From positions 62,001 through 126,000 of the forward strand of contig NZ_FOTR01000005.1 in the NCBI RefSeq assembly GCF_900114645.1: 64,000 nt of DNA, in the 5' to 3' direction. Positions 52,263 through 61,635 of the stretch are shown here, piece by piece (the first letter of the stretch is position 1; the number at the start of each line of letters is the position of its first letter). Position numbers and translations under genes: made by a program. The stretch comes from Gracilibacillus orientalis. Its GTDB lineage: Bacteria > Bacillota > Bacilli > Bacillales > Amphibacillaceae. The notes below the pieces were generated by a model. It made no database searches and was not told where the DNA came from. It worked only from the letters and a program-made list of their open reading frames with translations.

Positions 52263-52327
52263 GAAAGCTGTTATAAACAACAGAAAGCTGTATTCATATT
52301 TACCTTGCTTATGATCCACACTATAAT
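52263..52327 (+). promoter_or_regulatory. Promoter and direct repeats upstream of the GH1 gene
   Basis: GAAAGCTGT occurs at 52263-52271 and 52283-52291, exactly 20 bases apart (two helical turns). A TTTACC (52299-52304) and TATAAT (52322-52327) promoter with 17-base spacer follows immediately. The repeats are candidate sites for the divergent RpiR regulator. Confidence 0.5.
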
Positions 52328-52335
52328 GCAAATAG

Positions 52336-53802
<1,467 letters not shown>

Positions 53803-53811
53803 AAGGTGATT

Positions 53812-53844
53812 AGAAGAAGAGTGTATATCTCTTCTTCTTTTTTA
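53812..53844 (+). terminator. Terminator of the GH1 gene
   Basis: AGAAGAAGAG (53812-53821) pairs perfectly with CTCTTCTTCT (53829-53838) and is followed by TTTTTATT. Confidence 0.9.
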
Positions 53845-53918
53845 TTAAATAAGAAAGTTTAAAATTTGCGCAGATGTCTCGCTCCGATCACCCTTATGCT
53901 CTTGGCGAAAATATAAAT

Positions 53919-54081
53919 TGTCAGCCTAAAAAAATAAGTACCAAAATATCAAAGCACAAAATCAAAATAGTACTTAAACGACGATTAAGAACCAAAACCA
54001 AAAAGAAAACCATCATATATGGTACTTAAATCCGGTTTAAGTACCAAAATGAAACTCAATATCTTAAATTTGGAACTAAGA
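53919..54081. repeat. Degenerate palindromic repeat array, period 51-52 bases
   Basis: In the 393-base gap 53803-54195. AAGTACCAAAAT occurs at 53936 and 54039, with the variant AAGAACCAAAAC at 53987. GTACTTAA precedes the second and third by 17 bases (53970, 54022), and GAACTAAG follows at 54073. The best unit is GGTACTTAAA-TCCGG-TTTAAGTACC (54021-54045), a perfect ten-base stem. Units are degenerate and spacers are about 21-22 bases. The rest of the gap shows no gene. Confidence 0.55.
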
Positions 54082-54195
54082 TTTGTGTGAAAATAGTTAT
54101 TATATACTATTAACAGATGAAATTAACGAAAATTTAATCATTCGAAATGATGATTTGTAGTAGAATGGTTGTAAGATAAAAAAAGGCGGTGTACT

Positions 54196-54543
54196 GTGAA
54201 TAAATTATTGTTACATTTAGAAGGAGCGGCTGTTTTTGCATTAAGTCTTTATGCTTATTTTCATTTTTCGTTTGGCTGGCTGATGTTAGTACTATTATTA
54301 TTGGCGCCAGATCTTGCGATGCTTGGATATCTAATTAATAATAAGATCGGTTCCATTATTTATAACCTTTTTCATACGTATGTTTTTTCGCTTTGTGGTG
54401 TACTTATCGGATTCCTATTTAATGATTTGTTATTGGCGATCAGTTTAATCTGGACAGCACATATTGGGATGGATCGAATGGTAGGCTACGGATTAAAGTA
54501 TGCCACCGGGTTTAAGGACACGCATTTTGATCGAATTAAATAG
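54196..54543 (+). CDS. DUF4260 family membrane protein
   Basis: A 115-residue protein with three to four membrane helices. LLHLEGAAVFALSLYAY, LAPDLAMLGYLINNKIGSI and the C-terminal HIGMDRMVGYGLKY are the DUF4260 signatures; the function is unknown. GTG start at 54196 behind GGCGG. The deacetylase gene follows after about 64 bases with its own -10 and cre site. Confidence 0.85.
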   Translation: MNKLLLHLEGAAVFALSLYAYFHFSFGWLMLVLLLLAPDLAMLGYLINNKIGSIIYNLFHTYVFSLCGVLIGFLFNDLLLAISLIWTAHIGMDRMVGYGLKYATGFKDTHFDRIK

Positions 54544-54577
54544 CAGATATTTCGTTATACCTGCGTTATAATAAAAA

Positions 54578-54591
54578 TGAAAGCGTTTAAA
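54578..54591 (+). promoter_or_regulatory. Candidate cre site (CcpA binding)
   Basis: TGAAAGCGTTTAAA matches the cre consensus TGWAANCGNTNWCA at all but one position. It lies 6-19 bases after a TATAAT -10 (54567-54572) and before the ribosome binding site of the deacetylase gene, the position for repression by CcpA. Confidence 0.65.
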
Positions 54592-54607
54592 AGGAAGGGT
54601 GATTAAA

Positions 54608-55426
54608 ATGACAAAAGTAGTGATGACTTTCCCAGAAGGCAAATTCAAGGTATTAACAATGAGCTATGATGATGGGAAAGCGGCGGACAGACGTTTAGTA
54701 GATATCTTTAATCGTTATGGAATCAAAGGGTCTTTTCACTTGAATTCAGGCTTACTTGGAGAAGGGGAAAGGATACCACCAGAAAAAATAGCGTCATTAT
54801 ATCAGGGACATGAACTTTCAGCACATACGGTCACACATCCTACCATTGCACGTTCTCCGAAAGAGCAGCTAATAGAAGAAGTAATGGAGGACCGTAAAAA
54901 GCTAGAAGAACTGGCAGGTTACCCAGTAAGAGGTCTATCCTACCCGAATGGTTCTTATAATTCTTTAATCAAAGAAGTATTACCTTATTTAGGGATTGAA
55001 TATGCAAGAACCGTAAATAGTACAGACAATTTTGGTATGCCAGATGATTTTATCGAATGGAATCCAACTTGTCATCATAATCGAAACCTCTTACAATTGG
55101 CAGAGAGATTTACTTCATTACATAAGAAGCAATACTTATATATGTTCTATGTATGGGGCCATAGTTATGAATTTGATCATGATAATAATTGGGACTTAAT
55201 CGAACAATTTTCTGAATTTATTGGTGGTAGAGAAGATATCTGGTATGCAACCAATATCGAAATAGTTGATTATATTAAGGCGTTTAGGAGATTGCATTTT
55301 TCAGCAAATAGCCAGTTTGTCTATAATCCATCAGCAAAATCCGTTTGGCTAAATGTTGATGGGCAGATTGTGGAAGTACCAGGAGGTCAACAAGTGAGTC
55401 TGATAAAGGAAGAGACATGGAAATGA
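54608..55426 (+). CDS. Polysaccharide deacetylase family protein (CE4-like), no signal peptide
   Basis: About 272 residues. The NodB-type core has the motif 1 TMSYDDG (two Asp residues) and motif 2 HTVTH (metal histidines), then RGLSYPNGSY as motif 3. There is no signal peptide or membrane segment, so the enzyme is probably cytoplasmic, acting on an N- or O-acetylated sugar or on a cyclic amide. The C-terminal 40 residues add a small beta domain. ATG 54608 is preferred over GTG 54599. A cre site suggests carbon catabolite control. Confidence 0.87.
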   Translation: MTKVVMTFPEGKFKVLTMSYDDGKAADRRLVDIFNRYGIKGSFHLNSGLLGEGERIPPEKIASLYQGHELSAHTVTHPTIARSPKEQLIEEVMEDRKKLEELAGYPVRGLSYPNGSYNSLIKEVLPYLGIEYARTVNSTDNFGMPDDFIEWNPTCHHNRNLLQLAERFTSLHKKQYLYMFYVWGHSYEFDHDNNWDLIEQFSEFIGGREDIWYATNIEIVDYIKAFRRLHFSANSQFVYNPSAKSVWLNVDGQIVEVPGGQQVSLIKEETWK

Positions 55427-55467
55427 TAAGAGACAATATAATTTCATAAATAGTATCCAGTAATAAC

Positions 55468-55506
55468 AGGCTGACCATAGGTGAGATGACTACGGTCAGC
55501 CTTTGA
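55468..55506. terminator. Bidirectional terminator hairpin
   Basis: AGGCTGACCATAG (55468-55480) pairs with CTACGGTCAGCCT (55490-55502) with one G-T pair, between the convergent deacetylase and YdaT genes. Confidence 0.75.
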
Positions 55507-55511
55507 AAAAG

Positions 55512-55961
55512 TTAAACATTTGATTTTTCCTGAATCGAACCGTCTTTTTTATGGATTATGGTAGAAGTACCTTTATTGGCGGCAATTTCTTTTGCTCTGT
55601 CAATGGCTTCCTGTTTATTATCGAAAATATAAGAAGCTTGTTTGGCGTCTTGTACTTTTACAGCCCAGCCATTTTCATGTGGAATGACGTGCTCACCTTT
55701 TTCCAATAACTCGGGTCTGCTGGATTGAGCATCTTCATCACGACTACGTAAGTCTTCGTCACTCATTTGATTTACTTGTTGAATCTCATTATCAGATGCA
55801 TTCTTATACCACTCCTTAGCCTGTTCAGTAGCAATAGGAATAGCTTGTCCTTCCTTATAGCCTTCATCAATCATCGCATTGACAATATCTATGGCCTTTT
55901 TTCTTACGGGAGTTTCTAAATTTTTCAATGAACTAGGATAATCATTTATATCCCAAGGCAT
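55512..55961 (-). CDS. ydaT: YdaT-like general stress protein (DUF2188)
   Basis: A soluble protein of about 149 residues. The N-terminal part (MPWDINDYPSSLKNL, then PVRKKAIDIVNAMIDEGY) and C-terminal DUF2188 domain (HVIPHENGWAVKVQDAKQAS) match YdaT of Bacillus subtilis, a sigma-B-controlled protein of unknown biochemical role. Start is ATG 55961 seven bases after GGAGAGGAG. The gene is 25 bases downstream of the copper-protein gene, behind one sigma-B-like promoter. Confidence 0.9.
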   Translation of the reverse strand: MPWDINDYPSSLKNLETPVRKKAIDIVNAMIDEGYKEGQAIPIATEQAKEWYKNASDNEIQQVNQMSDEDLRSRDEDAQSSRPELLEKGEHVIPHENGWAVKVQDAKQASYIFDNKQEAIDRAKEIAANKGTSTIIHKKDGSIQEKSNV

Positions 55962-55986
55962 GATTTGACTCCTCTCCAATTATAAA

Positions 55987-56313
55987 TTACATTATTTCTT
56001 TGCAAACTTTTGCGCATTGGAAACAAGCATCCGCACATGATTGACAATGATTATGATGATGTTTGTTACATTCCTCCCCACATGTTTGACAAATTTCTGC
56101 ACAAACAGCAGCTAATTGCTTGATAAATGGTGAATTTCTTGTAATAGCTGCCTGTAAATAACTACAAATTTCAGCGCATTCACGGTCAAGACGAATGCAT
56201 TCGGCCATCATGTCGACATTTTCTTCTTTTAAACACGCATTAAAACAATGATTACACTTCGTCATACAAATGTGTAAATGGTCTAATAGTTTTTGGTGCT
56301 TTTGATCAATCAT
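55987..56313 (-). CDS. Four-helix-bundle copper-binding protein (Csp/YhjQ-like)
   Basis: A 108-residue protein with sixteen cysteines, at 16, 20, 23, 27, 39, 46, 50, 71, 75, 78, 82, 90, 93, 97, 100 and 104, mostly in CxxxC or CxxC pairs on predicted helices, plus the central HHHNH patch at 85-89. This is the Csp fold, which stores Cu(I) in the core of a four-helix bundle. There is no signal peptide, so it is cytosolic. First gene of an operon with YdaT under a sigma-B-like promoter. Confidence 0.9.
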   Translation of the reverse strand: MIDQKHQKLLDHLHICMTKCNHCFNACLKEENVDMMAECIRLDRECAEICSYLQAAITRNSPFIKQLAAVCAEICQTCGEECNKHHHNHCQSCADACFQCAKVCKEIM

Positions 56314-56357
56314 GATTCTAGCCTCCGATCGTAGTATAGTTGCTTACATAATCTACG

Positions 56358-56382
56358 ATTCCCATATTTAGGACAAGTAAAC
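56358..56382 (-). promoter_or_regulatory. Sigma-B-type promoter of copper protein-YdaT operon
   Basis: On the minus strand GTTTAC (plus 56377-56382), 13-base spacer, GGGAAT (plus 56358-56363). The sigma-B consensus is GTTTAA-N12..15-GGGWAW, so 5 of 6 and 6 of 6 positions match. YdaT is sigma-B-dependent in Bacillus subtilis. Confidence 0.75.
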
Positions 56383-56400
56383 TTAGATGTTGTTGGTTTT

Positions 56401-56413
56401 CGTTTCAGAAACG
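56401..56413. promoter_or_regulatory. Perfect palindrome upstream of the sugar-sensor operon
   Basis: CGTTTC-A-GAAACG lies 48-60 bases before the start of the sugar-binding protein gene. It could be bound by the operon's own AraC-type response regulator, but that is only by position. Confidence 0.3.
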
Positions 56414-56460
56414 GTATGCTATCATAATTCGTATCCATCATTGATGAACGGGAGGATGAC

Positions 56461-57441
56461 ATGAGAAGTAGTAAATTAATGAATATTATACTTATTTTTT
56501 GCTTTATTATAGCTGTGAGCTTTTCGATATATTTTTATATACAGTCTAAAGGCTTTCAATCCAAAATAATGGATGCGACCTCAAAAGAAACAGTACCGAC
56601 TTATCATTTTGTTTTAATCGGAGAAGAAATGGATCATGATTACTGGCGGTTAGTTGGTGAAGGGGCAAAAGATATGGAGGAAAAATACGATGTGTTTGTT
56701 GAATATGAAGGACCAAGGCGATCCAATCCAGAAGAACAATTGAAGCTTCTCGACATTGCGATGAAATCCAAAGTGGACGGCATCATTGTTCAAGCATTGA
56801 ATGATGAGTTTTTGCCAGTGATTAATCAAGCGGTTGAGCAAGATATCCCTGTTATAACCATTGATACTGATGCTCCTGATAGTAAGCGATCTGCCTATAT
56901 CGGTACGGATAATTATGAAGCTGGTAAACTCGCTGGTAAAGCATTGGTAGAAGATACTGCGGGTAAAGCTACTATTGGAGTCATCACGGGTAGTTTTGAC
57001 AATGCTCATCACCAATTACGTGTGGAAGGGTTTAGAGATATTGTCGAGCAAGAACCTGGAATTGAAATTGTATCGATTGAGGAGTCGAATATTACAAGAG
57101 TGATTGCGGAAGAAAAGGCGCATAATATGTTAAGTGATTATCCTGACATTACAGCTTTATATGGCACGAGTGCATTAGATGGTATTGGTATGGTTGCTGC
57201 TGCTGAATCATTAGGATTGGAAGAATCCCTATATATGATCGGCTTCGATACACTGCCAGCAAATATGGCACTGCTTGAACAGGAAAAAATGGATGTATTA
57301 ATTGGGCAAAAACCATATGAAATGGGATATCGCAGTGTAGAGTTAATGCTGGATTTGGTGAATAATAAAAAAGTACAAGATGTTTACCATACCAATGCAT
57401 CCGTGGTAAGAAAAGAGGATATAGGTGATTTTGATGATTAG
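56461..57441 (+). CDS. Membrane-anchored sugar-binding protein (Peripla_BP_4, sensor type)
   Basis: A 326-residue extracellular ligand-binding protein. The N terminus is an uncleaved-looking anchor (IILIFCFIIAVSFSIYFY) with no lipobox. The rest is a type I periplasmic-binding fold (FVLIGEEMDHDYWRLVGEGA, then KSKVDGIIVQALN, then TIDTDAPDSKR). It is the first gene of an operon with a histidine kinase and a response regulator. In described three-component systems such as XylFII-LytS-YesN, a protein like this binds sugar and signals to the kinase. Its ligand here is unknown. Confidence 0.88.
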   Translation: MRSSKLMNIILIFCFIIAVSFSIYFYIQSKGFQSKIMDATSKETVPTYHFVLIGEEMDHDYWRLVGEGAKDMEEKYDVFVEYEGPRRSNPEEQLKLLDIAMKSKVDGIIVQALNDEFLPVINQAVEQDIPVITIDTDAPDSKRSAYIGTDNYEAGKLAGKALVEDTAGKATIGVITGSFDNAHHQLRVEGFRDIVEQEPGIEIVSIEESNITRVIAEEKAHNMLSDYPDITALYGTSALDGIGMVAAAESLGLEESLYMIGFDTLPANMALLEQEKMDVLIGQKPYEMGYRSVELMLDLVNNKKVQDVYHTNASVVRKEDIGDFDD

Positions 57442-58843
57442 GATTAGATCAAAACTACTTATATACTTCGTTGCTATCCTTGTATTAGTGATTATTTTAT
57501 TTTTCATTCGTGAACAAAGTGCACAAAGAATTGTAGAATTACATGATGAACGTTCCGATCATTATTTTTTGTTAAACGAAATAACGAATAATACTGACCA
57601 GACCTATCAATCACTACAAATTTATGTTCATGAGCCAACAGATGAAAACCTCCAATACTATAAGGAGGACAAGCAACAATTAAACGAACTACAAGAGCAG
57701 TTCGTAATGGCTGCAGAAGATAGTATAGATAAGAAAAACTATGTCCATTTATTAACAAGCTTTCTGGAATTAACAGATCAAACTGCAGAAGGTGTAGCGC
57801 AAGATAACATTGAGCAATATTCCAATTATTTAAATGAAGCAGATAATAGTGCAACCTATATTCATGAGAAAACATTAGAGTTAATAAATTCAGAGCTTAC
57901 TGTTTATCAGAATTTAATAGAACTAGAAGACCAACGGGTGCAATCTTCCAAAAATATGGGGACCGCTATATTTATTTCTGTGATAATACTAAGTATCTTG
58001 TTTGCCTTGTGGTTTTCTAACGGGATTACAAGGGCGATTGAACGTCTAACAGGTGCAGCAAAAGAAATATCGCAAGGGAATTATACCGTGGAAGATGTCG
58101 TTGTGCCACAAAAAGATGAACTAAAAATCTTAACGGAAACGTTTAATCAAATGAAGTGGAATATTGTTGAGGCGATTCGGGAAATGAAGGAAAAAGCTCG
58201 GATGGCTCAATTGTTAAAGGAAATGGAATTAAAAAGCTTACAAAATCAAATTAATCCCCATTTTCTATTTAACACGTTAAATACGATTTCCAAAACATCC
58301 TATATTGAGGGAGCAGAACGAACCAGTGATTTAATTTCTTCTGTTTCTGCACTGCTTCGTTATAATATCGGTAGTCTTGACAGGGAAACTTATTTGAGAG
58401 ATGAAGTAGAGATTGTGAAGGAATATTTTTTCATTCAAAAAACGAGGTTCGGTGACCGGGTAACATTCCATCAAGATATTGAGGAGGATTGTTTGCAAAC
58501 ATCAATACCTTGTTTGACATTACAGCCTATCATTGAGAATGCCTTTATGCATGGTATTGAAGAAATGGCAGATGGTGCAGAAATTACACTTGCCATTTAT
58601 CAAAAGGAAGAAAAAGTGTGGATCGAAATTAGCGATAACGGTGTGGGTATGGATCAGGAAACGATTGATCGCTTACTAACAGCGGATGAGAATAGTGAAA
58701 CGAACAGAAAGGGACATTCCACTGGCATCGGCATGCGAAATGTAATAGACCGTTTGAAGTTATTTGATAGAGAAAGTGATGTATCCATTCAATCAGAGCT
58801 TGGTAAAGGAACGAAAGTCACCATTAAGTTACGAAAGGAGTGA
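57434..58843 (+). CDS. LytS/YesM-type sensor histidine kinase
   Basis: About 469 residues. Two membrane helices (about 5-25 and 177-197) flank an extracellular helical sensor, followed by HAMP (RAIERLTGAAKEISQGNY), the His-kinase motif NPHFLFNTLN (His276) and an HATPase domain (IENAFMHGIEEMA, then ISDNGVGMD and STGIGMRNV). Its start overlaps the stop of the sugar-binding gene by eight bases, indicating coupling. ATG 57434 is preferred over GTG 57425. It likely receives a signal through the binding protein. Confidence 0.93.
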   Translation: MIRIRSKLLIYFVAILVLVIILFFIREQSAQRIVELHDERSDHYFLLNEITNNTDQTYQSLQIYVHEPTDENLQYYKEDKQQLNELQEQFVMAAEDSIDKKNYVHLLTSFLELTDQTAEGVAQDNIEQYSNYLNEADNSATYIHEKTLELINSELTVYQNLIELEDQRVQSSKNMGTAIFISVIILSILFALWFSNGITRAIERLTGAAKEISQGNYTVEDVVVPQKDELKILTETFNQMKWNIVEAIREMKEKARMAQLLKEMELKSLQNQINPHFLFNTLNTISKTSYIEGAERTSDLISSVSALLRYNIGSLDRETYLRDEVEIVKEYFFIQKTRFGDRVTFHQDIEEDCLQTSIPCLTLQPIIENAFMHGIEEMADGAEITLAIYQKEEKVWIEISDNGVGMDQETIDRLLTADENSETNRKGHSTGIGMRNVIDRLKLFDRESDVSIQSELGKGTKVTIKLRKE

Positions 58844-58847
58844 TAAA

Positions 58848-60374
58848 ATGATAAAAGTTATGCTTGTAGATGATGAAGCGATTGAGCGCGAAGGAATCCG
58901 GATGATTCTCAGTAGAAATCGATCAAATGCTGAAATCGTAGCAGAAGCAAAAAATGGTAATGAAGCGGTTGAGCTTGCTACGCTTCATCATCCTGACATT
59001 ATTTTTATGGATATTAAAATGCCGGAATTTGATGGGTTGGTTGCGATTGAGAAGATTCTTCAAACATTACCTGAAACAAAATGTGTGATGGTATCCGCAT
59101 TTGATACTTTTCAATATGCTAAACGAGCAATGAAATTCGGAATTAAAGAATATCTGTTAAAGCCAAGCAAGATATCAGAGATACTGGAAGCTTATGATCG
59201 GATGGTTGCAGAACTATCTGAACAAAATGATGTAAACGAACGGTTAGAACAGGCGAATTCATTAGTCGAAATGGACTTTATTTTAACGCTGATGATGGAT
59301 CATGTACATGAGTTTAATACAGAAGATTGGACAAAATGGCTGGATGTCGAGGATACGAAAGGATTTGCAGCTGTATTTTCTTTTCAGGCAGAGATACTAA
59401 GGCCAGACCGTGAACAAAAAGGTAATTGGTATCGCACACTCAAAGATGGATTATCAAGGCTTCCTTACCATGCTTTCGTGGGGCCACTGACTGGCTATCA
59501 AGTTCCGATTTTAGTTAAATATGAAGCATATACCCTTGATCAGTTTGCTAGAGATGCTATTCAAGATGTTCAGCGTGATTTACACGATTGCCAGCTCTAT
59601 GTTGGAATAGGAGCAATTATCACTGATTTACAGGACTTTTCTCGTTCATACCAAGAAGCACTATATGCTTTGGAACAAGTACAATCCCACCCTGGCGCTA
59701 AATATCAAGTTTTTAATGAACAAATGGCTGAAAAAAGAAAGGAACGGATCCATTTTGAAGAAGAGAAAGAATTGCTTCATGCCATTAAAAAAGGAGATAG
59801 TCAGCAAGGGACGTATTTATTTGGCCGGTATTTTCAATCGATTCAACAACATGCTAATTATCAAGTACCAATCATTCAAAAAACGGTCGAAAACTTTTTT
59901 ATTGTATTAACGAGAATGACAAAAGAGCTTGGTCTTGATCAGGATATCCAAATGGGCTTTGATCAGTTCGAAACAGCGACACAGATCAAGGAAGCTGCTA
60001 AAGCTCACTTGCAAAGCGTTATTAAACAGATACGAGATTGGCGTTCGACCGGAGTCCATGGTCTGTTGATGCAAGCAAAGGATTATATAGAATCACATTA
60101 TCAAAGAAATATAACACTGGAGGAAGTAGCAGAGGAAGTAGGACTGAGCTCTTACTATTTGAGCAAGCTGTTTAAAGAACATTTCGAGATTACCTTTATT
60201 GAATATGTTACACAAACCAGACTGACAAAGGCAAAAGACTTATTATTAGATGATCGCATATCACTGAAAGAAATTGCTTTAACAATCGGATATAAAGACC
60301 CCAATTATTTCAGTCGAGTATTTAAAAAAGAGACAGGTCTAAGCCCGAGTGAATATCGCAAGCAGTATTCTTAA
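58848..60374 (+). CDS. YesN-type response regulator, AraC family
   Basis: A 508-residue regulator. The receiver domain has Asp8-Asp9, phospho-acceptor Asp55 (FMDIKMP) and Lys105 (LLKPSK). A long middle part of unknown fold (about 130-400) precedes the AraC-type double HTH (NITLEEVAEEVGLSSYYLSK, then LKEIALTIGYKDPNYFSRVF). ATG 58848 is right behind AAAGGAG; a longer frame inside the kinase gene is not credible. No transporter gene follows, so its target is elsewhere. Confidence 0.93.
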   Translation: MIKVMLVDDEAIEREGIRMILSRNRSNAEIVAEAKNGNEAVELATLHHPDIIFMDIKMPEFDGLVAIEKILQTLPETKCVMVSAFDTFQYAKRAMKFGIKEYLLKPSKISEILEAYDRMVAELSEQNDVNERLEQANSLVEMDFILTLMMDHVHEFNTEDWTKWLDVEDTKGFAAVFSFQAEILRPDREQKGNWYRTLKDGLSRLPYHAFVGPLTGYQVPILVKYEAYTLDQFARDAIQDVQRDLHDCQLYVGIGAIITDLQDFSRSYQEALYALEQVQSHPGAKYQVFNEQMAEKRKERIHFEEEKELLHAIKKGDSQQGTYLFGRYFQSIQQHANYQVPIIQKTVENFFIVLTRMTKELGLDQDIQMGFDQFETATQIKEAAKAHLQSVIKQIRDWRSTGVHGLLMQAKDYIESHYQRNITLEEVAEEVGLSSYYLSKLFKEHFEITFIEYVTQTRLTKAKDLLLDDRISLKEIALTIGYKDPNYFSRVFKKETGLSPSEYRKQYS

Positions 60375-60582
60375 CAGCGGGTAGAGGAGCGCTTTTTGTC
60401 TGAGAATATAATCTTGACAGGGTGGAGGTCAATTGGGCTCATTGGCGAATAAGCGAACATGTAAAGCTTTAGAAACCTATAAACACTAACCATGATTTCG
60501 ATGTGTTTTCATCAAAATGACTCGTAAAAATTGAAACAAAAGCTAGAATGAAAACTTATCCTAATCATCAGAAGATTTAAAC

Positions 60583-61443
60583 CTATTTTTTTGTTTTTTT
60601 ACGATAACCTGAAGGAGTAGTCCCTATAAATTTTTTAAACGTGCGATAAAAATGTGGTGTACTATCAAATCCACTTAGCTCGGCAATATGAGCAACAGGA
60701 TAGTCCGTTTTCCACAATAGCTCTTTAGCTTTATAGGTTCTTTTTTTGTTCAAATACACAGTAAGCCCAATGCCAGTTACTTCTTTGAAGACTCTACTGA
60801 AATGAGCTGAACTAACGTGTGCTTTCTCAGCTAATAGGCTTAGGGATATATTACCTTGAAGGTTATGGTCAATAAACGCGAATATTTCATTCATCCAAAA
60901 GCGGTTAAAGTTTTCTTCCCTAAATGCTTGATCTATTTGCTCTATACTTAAGCGAGATAAATAAAGTAATATTTGATGGGTAATTAAGATAGCGGCATGA
61001 ATAGAGCCCATTTGTTTTTCGCGTAATTCCTTATCTATATCATTAAGAAACTTTTCAAAAGTCACTTGTTTCCTTTCTGAAAGAGATATTTTATAGTGTT
61101 TGTGCTTCTTAATTTTTTCAACTATAAATATATAGGAAAAATTTTCATCAATCGGTATGGTTTGAATTAATGCAGGACTAAAAAAAACGACAGATGAAGT
61201 AACTAAATCATCCTGATAGGGTACAGCATGATGAATAGTGTCGTTGGGAACCAAGAATACATCCCCTTGGTTCATATAATAAAGCGTGTTATTAATAAAA
61301 AAAGTACCTGTACCTTTGTGAACATAAATAATCTCATGAAAATCATGCATATGGGTTGGTAATTCATTTTGGGGTTCCTTACTGCCTTTATAAACAAAGG
61401 AAAAAGGAAATGAGGAATTAGCATTTTTTTTAATAGCCTTCAT
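60583..61443 (-). CDS. AraC-family regulator with cupin sensor domain
   Basis: A regulator of about 286 residues. The N-terminal cupin (LPTHMHDFHEIIYVHKGTG, then YYMNQGDVFLVPND) binds a sugar or sugar acid; the C-terminal double HTH is ISLSLLAEKAHVSSAHFSRV and PVAHIAELSGFDSTPHFYRT. It is divergent to a dehydrogenase-led sugar-acid cluster and likely activates it. ATG 61443 lies after AGATAGGTGA. Transcription ends near a 208-base gap (60375-60582) where I see no clear terminator. Confidence 0.9.
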   Translation of the reverse strand: MKAIKKNANSSFPFSFVYKGSKEPQNELPTHMHDFHEIIYVHKGTGTFFINNTLYYMNQGDVFLVPNDTIHHAVPYQDDLVTSSVVFFSPALIQTIPIDENFSYIFIVEKIKKHKHYKISLSERKQVTFEKFLNDIDKELREKQMGSIHAAILITHQILLYLSRLSIEQIDQAFREENFNRFWMNEIFAFIDHNLQGNISLSLLAEKAHVSSAHFSRVFKEVTGIGLTVYLNKKRTYKAKELLWKTDYPVAHIAELSGFDSTPHFYRTFKKFIGTTPSGYRKKTKK

Positions 61444-61462
61444 AAGTATCACCTATCTCTAA

Positions 61463-61519
61463 TTTATCACGGTGCTAACCGTCTGTAAGATCTCCGTTGA
61501 TCATATTCTCACTTTATAT
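61463..61519 (-). repeat. Dispersed repeat, copy J
   Basis: Plus strand: TTTATCACGGTGCTAACCGT, then CTGTAAGATCTCCGTTGATC, then ATTCTCACTTTATATC. It lies within the regulatory space between the divergent AraC and dehydrogenase genes, close to the AraC start. It is nearly identical to copy G in its first twenty bases and does not abut a stop codon. Confidence 0.75.
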
Positions 61520-61525
61520 CAAAAA

Positions 61526-61599
61526 ACAGTATAAATAAAGCAATAACCGCAATTTTTATTTCAATTTATTTTTGTTAATCTATATTTATACAGTATATT
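61526..61599 (+). promoter_or_regulatory. Promoter and direct repeats of the sugar-acid cluster
   Basis: TTGTTA (61572-61577) and TATATT (61594-61599) form a promoter with a 16-base spacer. ACAGTATA occurs at 61526 and 61590 as direct repeats, the second overlapping the -10 box. Direct repeats are usual AraC-family binding sites; the 64-base spacing would require looping. Confidence 0.4.
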
Positions 61600-61635
61600 T
61601 ATTTCATTCTGAACACTCATGGGAGGCATATATAA

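Noticed and set aside
53919-54081. CRISPR array
   Set aside because: The units are palindromic and periodic but strongly degenerate, with spacers of about 21-22 bases, fewer than four units and no cas gene in the window. Kept as a repeat of unknown nature.
58764-58847. Extended N terminus of the response regulator inside the kinase gene
   Set aside because: The receiver domain begins at ATG 58848 directly after AAAGGAG; the upstream extension is out-of-frame overlap with the kinase.
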